From Anisakis pegreffii (taxonomy: Eukaryota > Nematoda > Chromadorea > Rhabditida > Anisakidae): a stretch of 64,000 nt of DNA. Below the pieces are notes generated by a model that was not told the origin of the DNA, ran no database searches, and was given only the letters and a program-made list of their open reading frames with translations. The stretch is taken from assembly GCA_035041965.1 (NCBI GenBank), contig JAPYMA010000908.1:248001-312000 (forward strand), in the 5' to 3' direction. Position 1 is the stretch's first letter; each line of letters begins with the position of its first letter. Below are positions 40,883 through 53,790 of this stretch, one piece after another. Position numbers and translations under genes: made by a program.

Positions 40883-42132
40883 ATGCCGAATACAATGGGC
40901 ACGATGTCATCAGCTTCAGCTCGACTCCGGAAACCGAAGGGAAGTGGATTGATTAATAAACTCCCTCACCAAGTGATGCGACGAAACGAACGCGAAAGGA
41001 AACGAGTCCAGCAGGTTAGATAATGATTCATTGGAACTGCGTTCAGCTTTGAAGATCACTGCCTCTCATAGTCCCATTTTCAATTAATACATTGAATTGT
41101 AACACAACAACTCATTAATATTATAGTAACTTGAAGTCATCGAATTGAGTACATTTCCATTGCATACGAATACGATTCATTAAGTGACTCATACAATTTA
41201 GCACAGTATTTGAGTGGTGATTCTGATAGAATTTTGATAACTCGAGTCGAAATCACATTCTCGCATAAGAAACTAATGGTCATCACTTTCAATACGAAAT
41301 CGTCAGCATTTTTGATCTTGCAGTCATTTTGAGCAATTGCTTGCCTAAACTTCAGTCAGTGGAAAAAATGAACCATTTCGAAGTCCAAGCCTTTTGGATC
41401 GCTGTTATAACTCACTTCAGAAAATTTGTTTTGAAATGCCAGTAGAACTTGAAAGATTAACATAAACAGTTTCCTTTCTGATGGAGTGTTTCATCGCCAT
41501 TTTCGATAATAAGTAGGAACTTTCAGGTGAACATGGGTTTTATTCATCTGCGTGATCGTGTACCACATTCCACATCGACCAAGAAACTGAGTAAAGTGGA
41601 AACCTTGCGAGAAGCCGTGCGCTACATCCAACATCTTCAGGAGATCTTGAACAATGACACCGAGAAACCATTCGAACCTATTATTCCAAGTGGTCTCCAA
41701 TCTCCGGTCACCGGAGCATATGAGTCAGACTCGCAAACCCAATCGGAACCGTGTACGTCTCAAGAGAACTATTATATGGGATGCGCTGATCAAATGGAAC
41801 TCGCTGAGTGCCAATCATATCAAAACCTACACCTGGATGATGATTACAGCATTCACAATCAACCAACTTATCACCTAACCCATCAACAAGGAGTCTATTA
41901 TCATCACTACAGTAATCAGCACAGTAATCCGCATTCTAATTCTACAAGTCCTTACTACGGAAATGCATTCACCAGGAATTTCAATCAGTTTGGTTACGGT
42001 CAGTTTAAGTCAGAAATGTTGCCTTCACCCTCGCCAAACAGTTCATATGGATCGTCATCGGCATCGTCAGATGGCTCGAATTCTTTAGAAGAGCAACAAC
42101 AACGATTTCATATGAAACAATTCGTTATGTAG
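40883..42132 (+). CDS. Achaete-scute family bHLH transcription factor 1 (2 exons, 245 aa)
   Basis: Exon 1 40883-41014 ends at CAGCAG|GTTAGA (phase 0); exon 2 41527-42132 starts after AACTTTCAG and ends with TAG. The basic region MRRNERERKRVQQ (residues about 32-44) ends exon 1; helix 1 VNMGFIHLRDRVP, a short loop, and helix 2 KKLSKVETLREAVRYIQHLQEIL (to residue 85) open exon 2. This is the achaete-scute/ASCL signature (RNERERKRV, KLSKVETLR). Such proteins are nuclear, dimerise with E/Daughterless (HLH-2 in C. elegans), bind E-boxes and specify neural or secretory cell fates. The remaining 160 residues are His/Tyr/Asn-rich and end in a Ser-rich tail (SPNSSYGSSSASSDGSNS) before EEQQQ. The start was taken as the first ATG that leaves a compact N terminus; the frame is open upstream to about 40760. 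Closest C. elegans relatives are probably hlh-3 or hlh-14, not resolved here. Confidence 0.92.
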
Positions 42133-42579
42133 GTCTGTCTCATTTTGTTTTCACTATGATACTGAGATGTTGTAAGGATGTTATAATGTTAATGATGCGA
42201 GAATATTGTATATGAGATAATTGGAAAACGTGAGAAGTTGACGAGATTTTTGAAAGCGAGTGATTTGGGGATTGACAGGAATGTGAAATGGAGGTATATC
42301 TTTTTGCATTGTAACGGTAGAACAGGCAAGGTTTCGAACGTAAATCAAATGGGGAAATGACGATATTACAGAAGAATTCCGAGTCCAATTCAACGAATCT
42401 GGAGTTTAGCTTATGCTCAGAAATGGAGTATGTCTTGAAGCTTTTGAAAAGTTCCCAAGAATGCGGTCCTCAGTTTGATAAGTTTTCAAACTTCTCGTCA
42501 ATCAGCTGTATTTCTGTTTTGACTTTAACTTGATTGTTTGTTCTACAATTCGAAGTGATCCTTCTTTATTTCTAGAAAC

Positions 42580-42585
42580 AATAAA
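42580..42585 (+). terminator. Polyadenylation signal of bHLH gene 1
   Basis: Canonical AATAAA 448 nt downstream of the stop codon; the first one on this strand after the gene that I see. Confidence 0.4.
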
Positions 42586-42995
42586 ATTCATTTCGCTTTT
42601 CCTAAGTGTTACCATTCTATAGTGCATTTGAAGCAATCGTCAATACGTGTTTCTTTTGGTGTTTCTCTTGCCAATTTCAAAATAATAAGTATATTACAGT
42701 GCATTCTATTGTATAATAACATTTATCATTATAATTTCCTTAATGTTTCTTGGATATTACTGCTTATTGCGAACAAATAGAATTTATGTTTTGATAAACG
42801 ATTGAATTAAACGATTAAATTGTTGTTGTGAAAGCGTTTCAAGATGTCATTCGGTTCTTGGTTCCGAACCGTGCATGATAAGCGCCCGAAGTGAGTTTTG
42901 CTGACATAGCATATATTCAGTCACCAGAGGTATTGTTTATGCGACATCCTCATCCGAGTATTCGAAATGTGGATGAGATATACATGAAGATCATA

Positions 42996-43206
42996 ATAGT
43001 GCATTGATCCCCAAGCTCGGATGCCCCATCACCCGCTTCGATGGTCTGGCAGGCTGTCATTGCCCACCCCCCTCCCCTTCCCCGCTAAAATAATTTACTA
43101 TTTCCACGCATAACGTCAGAACTACTTTCTTGAACCTCTCCATTACCCTCTCCTTTGGATTACCCAAATTATCCAAAAATGAGTGATCCCCCTATGGGAA
43201 CCCCTA
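42996..43206 (+). repeat. Dispersed repeat family B, copy 2
   Basis: Matches 7946-8152 in order and orientation (GATGGTCTG, TGTCATT, CGCATAACGTCAGAACTA, CATTACCCTCT, AAATTATCCAAAAA). It contains a C-rich run CCCACCCCCCTCCCC at about 43065 and lies about 410 nt past the AATAAA of bHLH gene 1. Confidence 0.75.
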
Positions 43207-46200
43207 TAATATACGATTCAATGGGACGTGTTGTTACGAGAGAACATGCGTATGCTTGCCTAATAAATTACAGCATGAACCATGTTTCCATCAACTTCGA
43301 ACTGATTTATTGATACGGAAGTTGGTTGAAGGACTCTCTTCTTAAGCCGTAAAGACAATATACATCCAACGATGACGAGAGAGCTAATAAATGATCCGTT
43401 CTCCTTCAGGAGAATATTTCCGGAATAGGCAAATGAGGAGGACAACCTTGAAAATAACCGTTTTCATGACCGTCGTCTCAAATCATAAGAACAATGAAAG
43501 AAATCGAAAACATTGCTTCCGATTAGTACCTTATATTGCTTCATTATGACTTATATCTTCTACTTTTTTCTCACTGCTGAACAATGGAAAACGTAATATC
43601 CATCATGATCTCTTGATCTATATATGTACAGCATATAAGATTACAGGTTACTGATGTTGTTGTTTTTTGTTTTCGTAGTTTTTTCCTATAGTCACAAAAT
43701 CACTAACCACGAACAACCACATAATGTGAGCATGCATGTAAGATCGTAAAAAATCTTACGAGCTGATGAATTGCAAATAAATGGTTTTAGAAGTTTTTTA
43801 TTCAGTTGCTAGCGAACATGCACGCACATCAATACGGAATTAAATTATAGTGATCAATTTTTTGCCTCAACAAATAGGCGACGTAACAGTGATGTTTCCA
43901 TGAAATTTGAGAACAAAACGCATGAGATCATATGATGAGAGAAAACAATGAAGAGGCAATGCACTTCTTTTCGGATATTTGTTGCATTCGCAATTTCAAC
44001 CGTTAAGATATTGCTTCATTCATGATTTTGGATGTACTGACAGCAAAGCTTTCCTTTGTTTGATTGTTGGCTCGTTCGTGTTTCGGTTTTTATATCGCCT
44101 TATTTGTTTTTTCTAAACGGATTCTCAGATTGTCATTATTGGTCTTTTTTTGAAGGTTGTAGTCAGTTGCGGTTTTTTGTGCTCAAATTTCATTTCAGAG
44201 AATGTATAAGAAAGCGTAATACCTTATTATATGTGTATAATAAATGAGTACATACATGCATGATGCATGCTTGATTCAAATGAATTTGTGATCAAATAAA
44301 TAACTAAGGACAAAGATAGAGGTATGGGCATTGCATTTTGGTTTGCGTGCAACAGTTGAAGGTGTCAATCATTTCAACGAGATGATCATTTCGTTATTCC
44401 GATCGTTTTATGAGAATTTGATGGAATATTCGAAATGTGTGGTTGAATCTGAAAAGAAAGGCAACGGTCTAATTGTCTTACTTGGGTGGTAAATTGCCTA
44501 GAATACTTTCTTTGATCTGAATTAAGAGTAACAGTTAAGTTGGATTATTGTGGCATTTGATGTGTTTTAAGAAAAGTACTTCAATGAGCATATTTGCGTT
44601 GAATGGCTTTTTACTTCGACAGTTCACTTTCTTTATGGTGCTATTGTAACGGAGAGTAACTTCATGCATGCAATCATCGTTATTTCATGCTGGAAATAAT
44701 CTTCTTCTTCTTATGGAACACAGCAATTCAGCGAATTTTATTTGATTGGAATTACTTCTGCATTCTAATGATCGTTAAAGAATGCACTCCGAGGGATATG
44801 CCGAACGACGAAAGACATTCGAAGACATGCGATAATTTTTACTCATGATCGAGGAGAGATCAAAAGCAACTAAGCAAAACTCTTGCCACACGAGAAAGGT
44901 CGAGAGTCTGAGACCGAAGGTCATGCCAAAAACGATTTCGAGGTGTTTTAAGTGATAAAATAAATTTCATAGTCAAGGCTACCGGTCATCGGAATGATCA
45001 CTCATTCGTGATCTCATATTAAGTGAAAAACAGCAAATTTATCGTTTACCTATTGCAGATGTCATATAAAGTGATTGCTTTTTGTTGACCTGATGTTTTT
45101 TAAATCAGCGATGTGTTCGATATGATTGTATATGAGTGCCATATTAGGCTTATTAAACTCGTCGCAAGATTAATGGTTTATTTCCGTGTTTGGGCACACA
45201 TTTATTGTTTGGAATGAATATAATTATGTTACTCATTGTTCACTAAGAAGACAAATCACTCGTCGTATAAGGCAATTATACACGACCGAAGAGAAACAAA
45301 TATCAATTGCTTGAAATTGGCTCTCTCGGATAGCAGGTATTTTCTCGAGCTGATATTTGATTGAGTCTATCACATGAAATCATTCGGCCTCTCTCTGTTG
45401 TTTCAAGTCCGTATTGACAAGATTTTAATGATATCAATAAGTATCATTAGGACAACATCGAAATTCGTCATTAACTTACAATTCCCAAGCCTGGATCGGA
45501 ATGAATTCTTGTGATCTGTAGTACTGATTACTTATCTCCATGAAGACCTTCATGTTATATTTCAGAGTTTTAAAACAACTGAGTTCCCAGATACGATAGT
45601 TTTTAAAATTTCTATGATCAGGCAGTTGCAATGCTCCTGTTATTAATCATGATTGACATTCATAAAATACACGTATGAATCAGCTGTATTCTTTGATGAT
45701 TTACTTCCCATACTTCAATCTCTGCATTCAGGAATTGTCGTATAATCACATATCCAATCCTATCCATCCACTTATGGTCAGAGCAATTAATATTTTTTGC
45801 CGTTCAATTTCAGCCCATTTCGAATTTAATCTTGGAGACTGGCACAGAGTAAAGCGCGCTAAATCTTGCTTTTAGTACCGTAAGAGATCAGAAAGTCACA
45901 TCGAGAAAATATGGGTCGTAAGGCGTAACAATAACATAAATTATGAATATAATACATGAATGAATACCTGATGTTTCTAGGTATAAAGAGGATGTTGTTA
46001 TAATGGGCAGAAAGAGGGCAATATATAATAATTTAATGTTTTCGTGTGTTCGTTAGTACGTCTCACAGGTGTGACGCATACGATGATCTCATGCATCTCA
46101 CCATCAATCTATTCACCAATATCCCTCAGCGATGCTAAGAAATATGCATGGAAACGCATTTGCATATTGTACGAAGGCAATTTCGAAGGATACTCGTCGG

Positions 46201-47066
46201 CAAAATAACGTTCGGAAATGAATGCATGAGAATATGCATGTGCTTCGCATATGCTTTTCCTTTGCTAATAACCAAAAATCTATTGAATCCATTGGATGTC
46301 TGTCAGTTTATCAGGTCATGTAATTAGTACTTGCTGCTCATGTAGTCATTGATGCAAAGTGCAATTACACGCAGTTTGACTGCGCAGAATTTTAACAGTA
46401 TTCCTTTGTGGAATTCGGTTTCTCATTTTTTCCTGATCAATTGATATCCTCTAGTGGTCTTTGCAATACGGAAATGAAACCGATACAAGATGACAGCAAT
46501 TTGGTAATCAGTACACTAATTTTGAGAACTAAGGGAATTAAGATCGCAATTTAGTTTTCCAGCATTGATCAGCATTGATCAGTTCATTTTATGGGTCTGA
46601 ATATTCCAAAAGCACTGATTTTTCATATGGGTATCATTTCAAAATTGTATCGAATTGCAGCAAAAAATTATTGTAGCGTATTTCTTCATCATTCATTCCA
46701 CATAGAATTCATCCAGCTGCAACAGTCAGCATCAAGTAAGAATTAAGACTAATTGAACTGAGTAGAAAGTGAAACGGATTACCATCGCCGTCATAATGTT
46801 AGTCTACTAATCCAATAAAGTTATTTGCGGAAGATTATGATGATGTTTGGATGATATGCGCAATGTTTGTTGACTTCTCTTATTATGTGCGGTTTAAGTC
46901 AACAAATTAACTGTATCCATTCGACATAACCACTCAGAAATCGAATAGTCGTCTTTCAATGAGGCGAACGTCATTGGTGATCTAATAATCGTCTCAAATT
47001 ATTAATCATTGAACAAGGACATCTTTCATTCTACCACATTTCCAATGCATTGAACTAACTAATGAT
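43207..47066. other. Gene-poor interval, no gene seen
   Basis: A+T-rich sequence between bHLH genes 1 and 2. A short palindromic ATGCATGATGCAT occurs near 44258. No coding exon was recognised. Confidence 0.35.
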
Positions 47067-47126
47067 TAGTTCCCTAAAAGACACAAAATGAAATTTAGCA
47101 ACTTCTTCAAAGTATCCCTTTAGCTA
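47067..47126 (-). repeat. Dispersed 60-nt repeat, copy 1 (possible coding remnant)
   Basis: TAGTTCCCTAAAAGACACAA through TTAGCAACTTCTTCAAAGTA and CCCTTTAGCTA recurs at 48289-48356. Read on the minus strand both copies are open and begin KGYFEEVAKF, after which the copies diverge. This suggests a remnant of a mobile-element protein, family not identified. Confidence 0.55.
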
Positions 47127-48147
47127 CTCGATACTGATCAGATCTAAGTGTTCAGATCTGATTTCGATTACTTCGTTCTGAACCGCATTTGTTTTTGATG
47201 AAATGTTACCGTTCAGACTGTACTGATATCTGCTTATATCCAAGATTTTATCAAGTCTCTGCAAAAATTTCTGTTTTCCGAAAATTCCTTCCTTCTCCAA
47301 TTGGACCCACACAGTCTATCGGCATGAATTACGCAACGCTCACATACGTTTCGATGCAATCATAACTATCCAAAGCATAAACATACAGCTGAAAGCTTAA
47401 GACTCTCTCTCCACATCCTATCCTATTATACTCGGTTACATTCGATACCATTCGATTCCACACATCAAATTACTACCTCCTTAATTAAGATTATCAATAT
47501 TGAACTGCTTGAGCTTACAGTATGCAGGAAGAGATTAACATAGATATATGATCTCAAGTGATCTCTAGAGAGCTGGATATCATCAGAGATCAAATGGGTT
47601 AGCAATGGTTCTGGGTTAGATAGTAAGGTAAGGCTTTCTGAAGACAATGAGAGAGATCACGAGAATGAGTCATAAATTGATGAAACGACTAATTTTATGC
47701 GGAATTAAGCAATTCGTCGAACGTATTGTTCAACAATCAATGCGATGACGCAATATAATTGGCGATGAGGTAACAGAATTGATTCATTTATTTATTTGCG
47801 AGTGATTTATTATTTGAGATTAGTTGTGCGTGTGTGTATAAATGAATTGTATTGTCCATTCGAATTGTTTTGTTTGTTTAATCAATTTAATTGGTGCATT
47901 GCATTGAATGGAACGGAAGAATGCAGTGTACGAAAATAATACTTCCGTTGAGCCATATTAAATGCTTCCGTTTAAACTTATTTGGAATTATGGACACTCG
48001 ATGGAATACCATTGACCAATACACCGCAATTCAGATTTTGCAGGTGTGAAATTGAAATCCGAGAGAACCGAATGAAATGATTGAACGAAACGACGAGACA
48101 ACATTGACAGGGATGAATCATATGTATGAACTGATTGTGAGGAATTA

Positions 48148-48600
48148 TTGGGTTGATGCATAAGTTCGTGCGCTTTTATTCAAGTAGAATTATTCCGGCG
48201 AAAGTCCACTTTTCCGGAGGAGTGTTATACACCAATCGATAGCGCATTTTATGCTCTTCGCGACTGTGTTAGACGATCTACTGCAGTTTAGTTCCCTAAA
48301 AAGACACAATAGCGGCAAGGAAATTTAGCAACTTCTTCAAAGTATCCCTTTAGCTAGATTTGTGAGATTACAATGCCCATTATTCATTTCATTCATTAAA
48401 AGATCAACATTGGATCTACTGCAGTTTAGACGATCTACTGCAGTTTTGCTCCGTTTGGATCTTCAGCGTGATGAAATGATGTGTCAGGTGGACGAAAAAA
48501 CGCATTTTTGACAAGTGATACTTTGTGCAATCAGGACTCAATATAATTGTGTAATATAATTGTTTTCTGCGAAATTCGAGCAATTTTTTGCGGATAATCA
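48148..48600 (+). mobile_element. Mariner-like element end, internally disrupted
   Basis: Starting right after a TA dinucleotide (48146-48147), TTGGGTTGATGCATAAGTTC (continuing GTGCG to 48172) resembles the terminal inverted repeats of mariner transposons. Downstream sequence (TTTTATTCAAGTAG, CCGGCGAAAGTCC) could be element interior. It is interrupted at about 48290-48428 by another insertion. I saw no opposite terminal repeat and no intact transposase, so the right boundary given is a guess. The assignment rests on the terminal sequence alone. Confidence 0.4.
48272..48446. repeat. Nested insertion flanked by direct repeats
   Basis: GACGATCTACTGCAGTTT at 48272-48289 is repeated at 48429-48446, with a further partial copy (GATCTACTGCAGTTTA) at 48413-48428. 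The roughly 125 nt between consists of two repeat fragments also found elsewhere in the window: 48289-48356 (copy of 47067-47126) and 48367-48415 (copy of 48708-48756). It reads as an insertion with an over-long flanking duplication. Confidence 0.6.
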
Positions 48601-48707
48601 AGAATCGTCATCATCAGAATGTTGTATTCATGATGAAACTGTAATGACAACGTTCTGCGAGAAATTTATTTCCTTGTTTACTTTTAATGCATTACTAATG
48701 TTTCCGT

Positions 48708-48756
48708 GATTACAATGTACATTATTCATTTCATTCATTAGAAGATCAACATTGGA
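48708..48756 (+). repeat. 49-nt direct repeat of 48367-48415
   Basis: GATTACAATGTACATTATTC through ATTTCATTCATTAGAAGATCAACATTGGAT differs at only a few positions from the copy inside the nested insertion. It is followed by a TAATATTAATATTATTATAA simple-sequence tract. Confidence 0.65.
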
Positions 48757-49129
48757 TAACAACTGTTCTTAATGGTAATACTCTTATTATATTACTGTCA
48801 CGATTTACCATTAATATTAATATTATTATAATCACAATTACAATGAATCTTATAAACAGTTCGTTAACACGTTTCTGCAACAGTTCCTTCATTGCATCCT
48901 TTTGCATGATCATCAGCCAAAGTGTCCTGCTGTGAAATGTTTTGACTTCTTGCTGTGATGCCCCCATTCGAAACAGTCACCGAAGCTGTCACGGTCATCT
49001 CGCACTATCCTCTACTTTAATTAAAACTAATGCATTTGCTCATTTACAACTTATCGTACGTATGACTTAACTTTATGGTATTTAACGATTAAGGTATTGT
49101 ATGTATGTGAATGAATGAAAACAATCCAA

Positions 49130-49260
49130 TAACAAATAATGTCTGATAATAATGATATTAACGATGATAATTGTAATAATAACAATAATATTTCTACAGT
49201 AATATTAATGATAATGAGAATAACAGTAATAAGAATATTAACAACAACGAAGAAACGAAT
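49130..49260. repeat. AT-rich simple sequence (AATAAT/GATAAT)
   Basis: Runs of ATAATAATGATA, GTAATAATAACAATAATA and AATATTAATGATAATGA. Low-complexity; open on the minus strand only by composition. Confidence 0.55.
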
Positions 49261-50718
49261 AAACACACACATAAATGGAATTATCGCCCATTATTATGCC
49301 CATTAGCATGGCTGTTGCATATTCCATAATGGCACATTATATCATAATTTGATACATTCCAGCTGAACAGTGCTATAGAATAATGCTCGTATCCATTAAG
49401 ATGCGCTGAAATTACTAGATATTGCATGGAATTCATGAAGACATTAAAAATTATTCGCTAATAAATTCGTTTCTATTGAGAAAGAAGACTCCGGAGACGA
49501 TTCATTACAATAATGTGGCACATAATGCGCCAAAATTGTGTGGACAGTTCTGGTCAAAATCAAGATCAATTCCTCTCCAGAAAACTAGAATTCGGTGGCG
49601 ACTGTCATTCCATCGTCTAATAATTTCGTTATTGAAGTTCTTGAAGAAGCGGTATTCCACTCGTTATAGTTTTTAAATTTCCAATCAGAATAACACCGTT
49701 GTATGAGATTATCTGTAAGCGATACAATGAAAGTATTGTACAGGTGAGATCCCCAGTACGGTATGATTACCGTTATGGTAATATGAGTACAGTAATATTT
49801 GGGCGATTATGGTCTCAAAACGACGTGGTGAAATGAAGTGTTACGAAATTGGTTCTTATGTGCTTGAGTGCAAATCCAATGAAATCTAGACGATTGAGAT
49901 TGAGTAATACCTCATTTAGGTGGATTGGTAACAAGACGGGCAGGTGCATCCCGTGTCGTGTATTCATAAGGATTCTTCGACAGTAAGCATTATTGTGCTA
50001 AGGGTCAGTCATACCAATGATATAGGATGCGTAATAATTAATTGACGAGACATTCATGCGTGATGTGAAAACAACCATAAAAGCAGAACAACTGAAAAAC
50101 GATTGGGTAACAAATAAATCAAGTGTCACGGAAGTTGGCTTCTTCGAATGCGAATTTTCAACTTCTTCTATTAGCTGATTCCAAATGGCTAAATATCATG
50201 AAATTTACTGGTTTTCATCAAAAAACTTCAGTTCAGATAGTCTTTTCCAGTGAATCATGTAGGATTACGAATGAATCTGCAACGAACCCTTGAGAATTTA
50301 TATGGGTTTCGTATAAGTCAAACTATACTTGATTAGATTATCATATCATACGATTACTTTGGGACTGTTAGTGAAACAAACTTGGGTGTGTTAGTAAACT
50401 GAAAATGGTATATTTCCAAACTTGAGACCGTAACATGAAACTGTTACTCATTCGGTGATGGAATGGTTAGAAACGATGTTGAATGAATAGTTATTCAACA
50501 TAATTCAACTATTATTCAAAACATGTATAATTCAAGACCATTTTTGGCAAAACAGACGGATAGTCAAGAATTAAGGATTTTTACCTGGGAACATGGATAT
50601 TTTTCTGATACTGAAGGCGAAACATCTTCCAGAGACTACTCGAAATACGACTAATCAAAATTGAGCACAGCGATGGCATGAAGAATACATTTTTGAAAAT
50701 TTCCGAAACCAATTGCGC

Positions 50719-50947
50719 ATGATCACTGCTCTGCTAGAGATCAAATGCATAGAATTGGTGGCAGGAGTCATTATTCTGTTCATAACTCTCTCGATTATCA
50801 TTATCAATGGTCAAGTAAGCGGACACCTGCTAAGGTGGGTGCTTCTCATAGGGAACACCGGGAATTCTCTTCGGTTCCGTTCCGAACTTCGCTAACTGTC
50901 GAGATTCTTGTCCAATCGAGAAATACACAAAATCGATACTGTGCTGA
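50719..50947 (+). CDS. Weak candidate small secreted peptide gene, 63 aa
   Basis: ATG 50719 opens a 32-codon segment whose residues about 12-30 are strongly hydrophobic (LVAGVIILFITLSIIII), ending at a good donor GGTCAA|GTAAGC. Splicing to TTCTCATAG at 50851 would join in frame to GTPGILFGSVPNFANCRDSC and on to a stop at 50945-50947, giving a signal-peptide-like N terminus plus a short tail with three cysteines. The implied intron is only 37 nt, shorter than usual, which is the main doubt. Not recognised. Confidence 0.22.
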
Positions 50948-51840
50948 TCGAACTGAACATCATGCTAGCTTGAACATGATAGTTTCAAAGTATAAATGCA
51001 CAAAATATGGACCGTCACTTTTTTTGAGCTTGCTTATGCTCCGGCTTGTAACGGTCCACTATCGGAGAATTTCATTGCCGCTTTGCATTTAACCATTGAT
51101 TTCGGCTTTACTGCGTTCCCCTTTTGAATCTTCAATCTCAATTCCACGCTATTACAGTACTACTCTCTAACATGGTTCGGAATGAAGAGCGAAGAAGCGA
51201 AAGGCACTCGAAAAGCAGATGAATCAGTTGATCATTAAAAGTATACCGTAACAAGTAAGTGAATAACAAAGAAATAAAATGCAAATAAACGTTCAAAAAT
51301 AACATTACGAGGCCTTTTGATGATGCTGGGAATGCGCGATGGGCAGATGATGTTTGCTTGATTTGAACGAACGAATGTTATTTCAGGATTGCATCTAATT
51401 GGATGCGACGATGCATTAATCGAAAACAACTCAAAATGCTTTATTCAAGTATCATTCATCTTATATCATCACGATTACGTCAGTACAAAACAAAATATGA
51501 GTAATCTATCTCCGCATTCGATTCACTCACTTACTTCAAGCACTTTCAAATGTAATTGGATACGCTGAGAAAACTACTGTAGCAGTCTAACTGACTCTGA
51601 ATAGACAGTAGATAGTTTCACTGAAATTTTCATAGTAAGTGAACAAGTTGAAATTCGTAGATGATTTCTTTTAAGAATTTCCTTTTAAGCTTTATTCTTT
51701 GATGATATTGGCACACAACTCGGTTTCCAGTAAACTTCTCTCAGCGAATGGTAAATCGAATATTATTAATGTTGTGAGCCTGAGCCAGGCTATGATCCGG
51801 CTTTGCTCTTTGTTTACCGTCATTGATCCTCTGATATTCT

Positions 51841-52065
51841 TCAAAATCCAGACTTTATGACTGAAGTAGAAGGGTGATATTGACAATGTTCGTTCCAAAT
51901 ATTGAACTGCCCATGATTCCATCCCTCTCTCGTTACTGTAATGCTAGTTTGAGAATTCAGCAATACATTGAACAGTGAACCGGAAGATGGGACGTTATTA
52001 ACGAAATCGGTGGGATCAGAGTAGAGCTGAAGATTCGGAGCAACAGTTGTTCGGTTTAATTTCAT
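51841..52065 (-). CDS. Weak candidate ORF, 74 aa
   Basis: ATG ORF on the minus strand (starts MKLNRTTVAPNLQLYSDPTD) with coding-like codon choice, for example mostly TTC for Phe. A second open frame, shifted by one, overlaps its end and runs to 51692 (contains VWILKNIRGSMTVNKEQS), so a frameshifted relic or missed intron is possible. Not recognised. Confidence 0.22.
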   Translation of the reverse strand: MKLNRTTVAPNLQLYSDPTDFVNNVPSSGSLFNVLLNSQTSITVTREGWNHGQFNIWNEHCQYHPSTSVIKSGF

Positions 52066-53510
52066 TCGATGAAACACGAATCAAAAAACAAAAAACACCG
52101 ACATCGATTAAACGATCACACCGAACATAAAGAAATCGGACGACCTAATGAGAGGAGCTTCTCTGCGATAAGATCTATTCCAGTCGGTTTTTGGTTTGAT
52201 TGAATTTGATTGGATTTTAATGAGTTGGCTAGATCGTTCACTCGTTAATTACCGACGACCAATTGTGGACGAAAAACAAGAAGAAGGCAGATGAATTGAG
52301 TATGAAAAGAGCTTGAGAGATAGGGATATGGCAGGATAGTAGGATTTATAGTAATGATGTTAATGAGAGCGAGATTCATGCGATAAGAGACACGATCATA
52401 GTGCTGGTGACAATTGTGACGATAACTTTATAAGGTAGACGCGAAGCATGGCAGTAATTGACTCAAAGGGCTACCGCAAAGGGTCATCATCATTACTTGA
52501 ATAACTCATGTATGGGATATAGATATAGATATGATAACAGATGAGTATATATGAAGTATTATGCTCACAATTGAGTGTTTATGTTTGCTTATTATTCGAA
52601 AATCGGTGTTATTGTACGAAAAATCAAAGTGGCTTGCCGCTAAACAATAAAAAAGCACTAAAACGAGACATGATTTGATGTCGAAAGGGTGAGAAATCCT
52701 ACGTAAACAGATAATTGGATTTTTGTGCCGAAGTAATTAAGTAATTAATTAGCCGACGATACCTGTTGCGCCAATTTTGTCAGTTATCGCCGTAATTATT
52801 TCTTCCTGACGAAAAATTATCATCACTATTAAGATATCATGGAAGTTGTGGAGTCCAGATTTCAGTTCTTTTCAGCTTTTCGTTGAATGGGTTGAAAATG
52901 AAGCTTTGGACGGATTGGAACCTCGAAGATGCAGTTTGGAATCTGTTTAGTTTTGGAAGATGGATTTCGATGTCACGATAGGAAAGGATGATGTAGTTCG
53001 TGGCAGCATTGTTCGCTTAATCTCAATCAAATGAGATCTTAATACATTTCGCACTATTAACTGAGGATTCATATCAAACTGCAAAGAGTGGTGTTAATAG
53101 TTCAGCTTAATTGTTTCAAATCTTCGTTCTAAGGGATCAGGATATCATCTGTTCTCTTGTCCAGTATTTTGAAGTGTTGTCGTCAATCAAATGGTGAGAT
53201 CGCTTCAGATTCAATGATTGATAAATGGAGTCAGCGTATGTCAATTCAGTGCTAATAGAGTGAAAGATTATGAACAAACGCGACCAATAGCTGAGAAAAT
53301 GAAGACAAAATTATGCATACTAGACAAAAAATGAACAAGCGACAGTTCGGAAGCACTCAATGTGATGTATTGTTGTCACTTTCGATCCTTTGTTGATTTT
53401 TTTGTCCTCAAAAGGACAAATAAGCTCATCAATATTCAGCGAAACAATGCATTCAAATTTCAAACGATCTATGAGTCATCTCACTTACAGATTTGTTTTT
53501 TTCTCCAAAT

Positions 53511-53790
53511 AGGTCTTCTTGCATGATGGTCAGATAGCAGTGAGATTGGGATGGCAACGCCGCAATATCTGTTCGTATGTTCGTATGTGGCTACTTTGTG
53601 CATGTGGCTAGTAATTGATCAGTTTCGATACGTTACGATAAGAGAAGATCATGAAGAGCAGCTTATACGCAGTAAAATACGAACGAAAAAAGGGATTTGT
53701 GCTGACTTTAAAGTGGAACCGCATTTGCTGAGATTGATGAGGATTAATAGGACAATCGAAGAAATTGAATCATCAACGGTCACTGACTGA
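53511..53790 (+). CDS. Candidate small protein, 79 aa, with upstream splice acceptor
   Basis: A strong acceptor (TTTTTTTCTCCAAATAG, ending 53512) is followed by a short upstream ATG frame that stops at once and then by ATG 53551, which opens 79 codons to TGA at 53788-53790. Residues about 5-24 are hydrophobic (QYLFVCSYVATLCMWLVI), then the protein is charged (REDHEEQLIRSKIRTKKG) and ends EEIESSTVTD. A signal anchor with a short soluble tail is the natural reading. The acceptor may be for trans-splicing or an unseen first exon. Family unknown. Confidence 0.35.
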
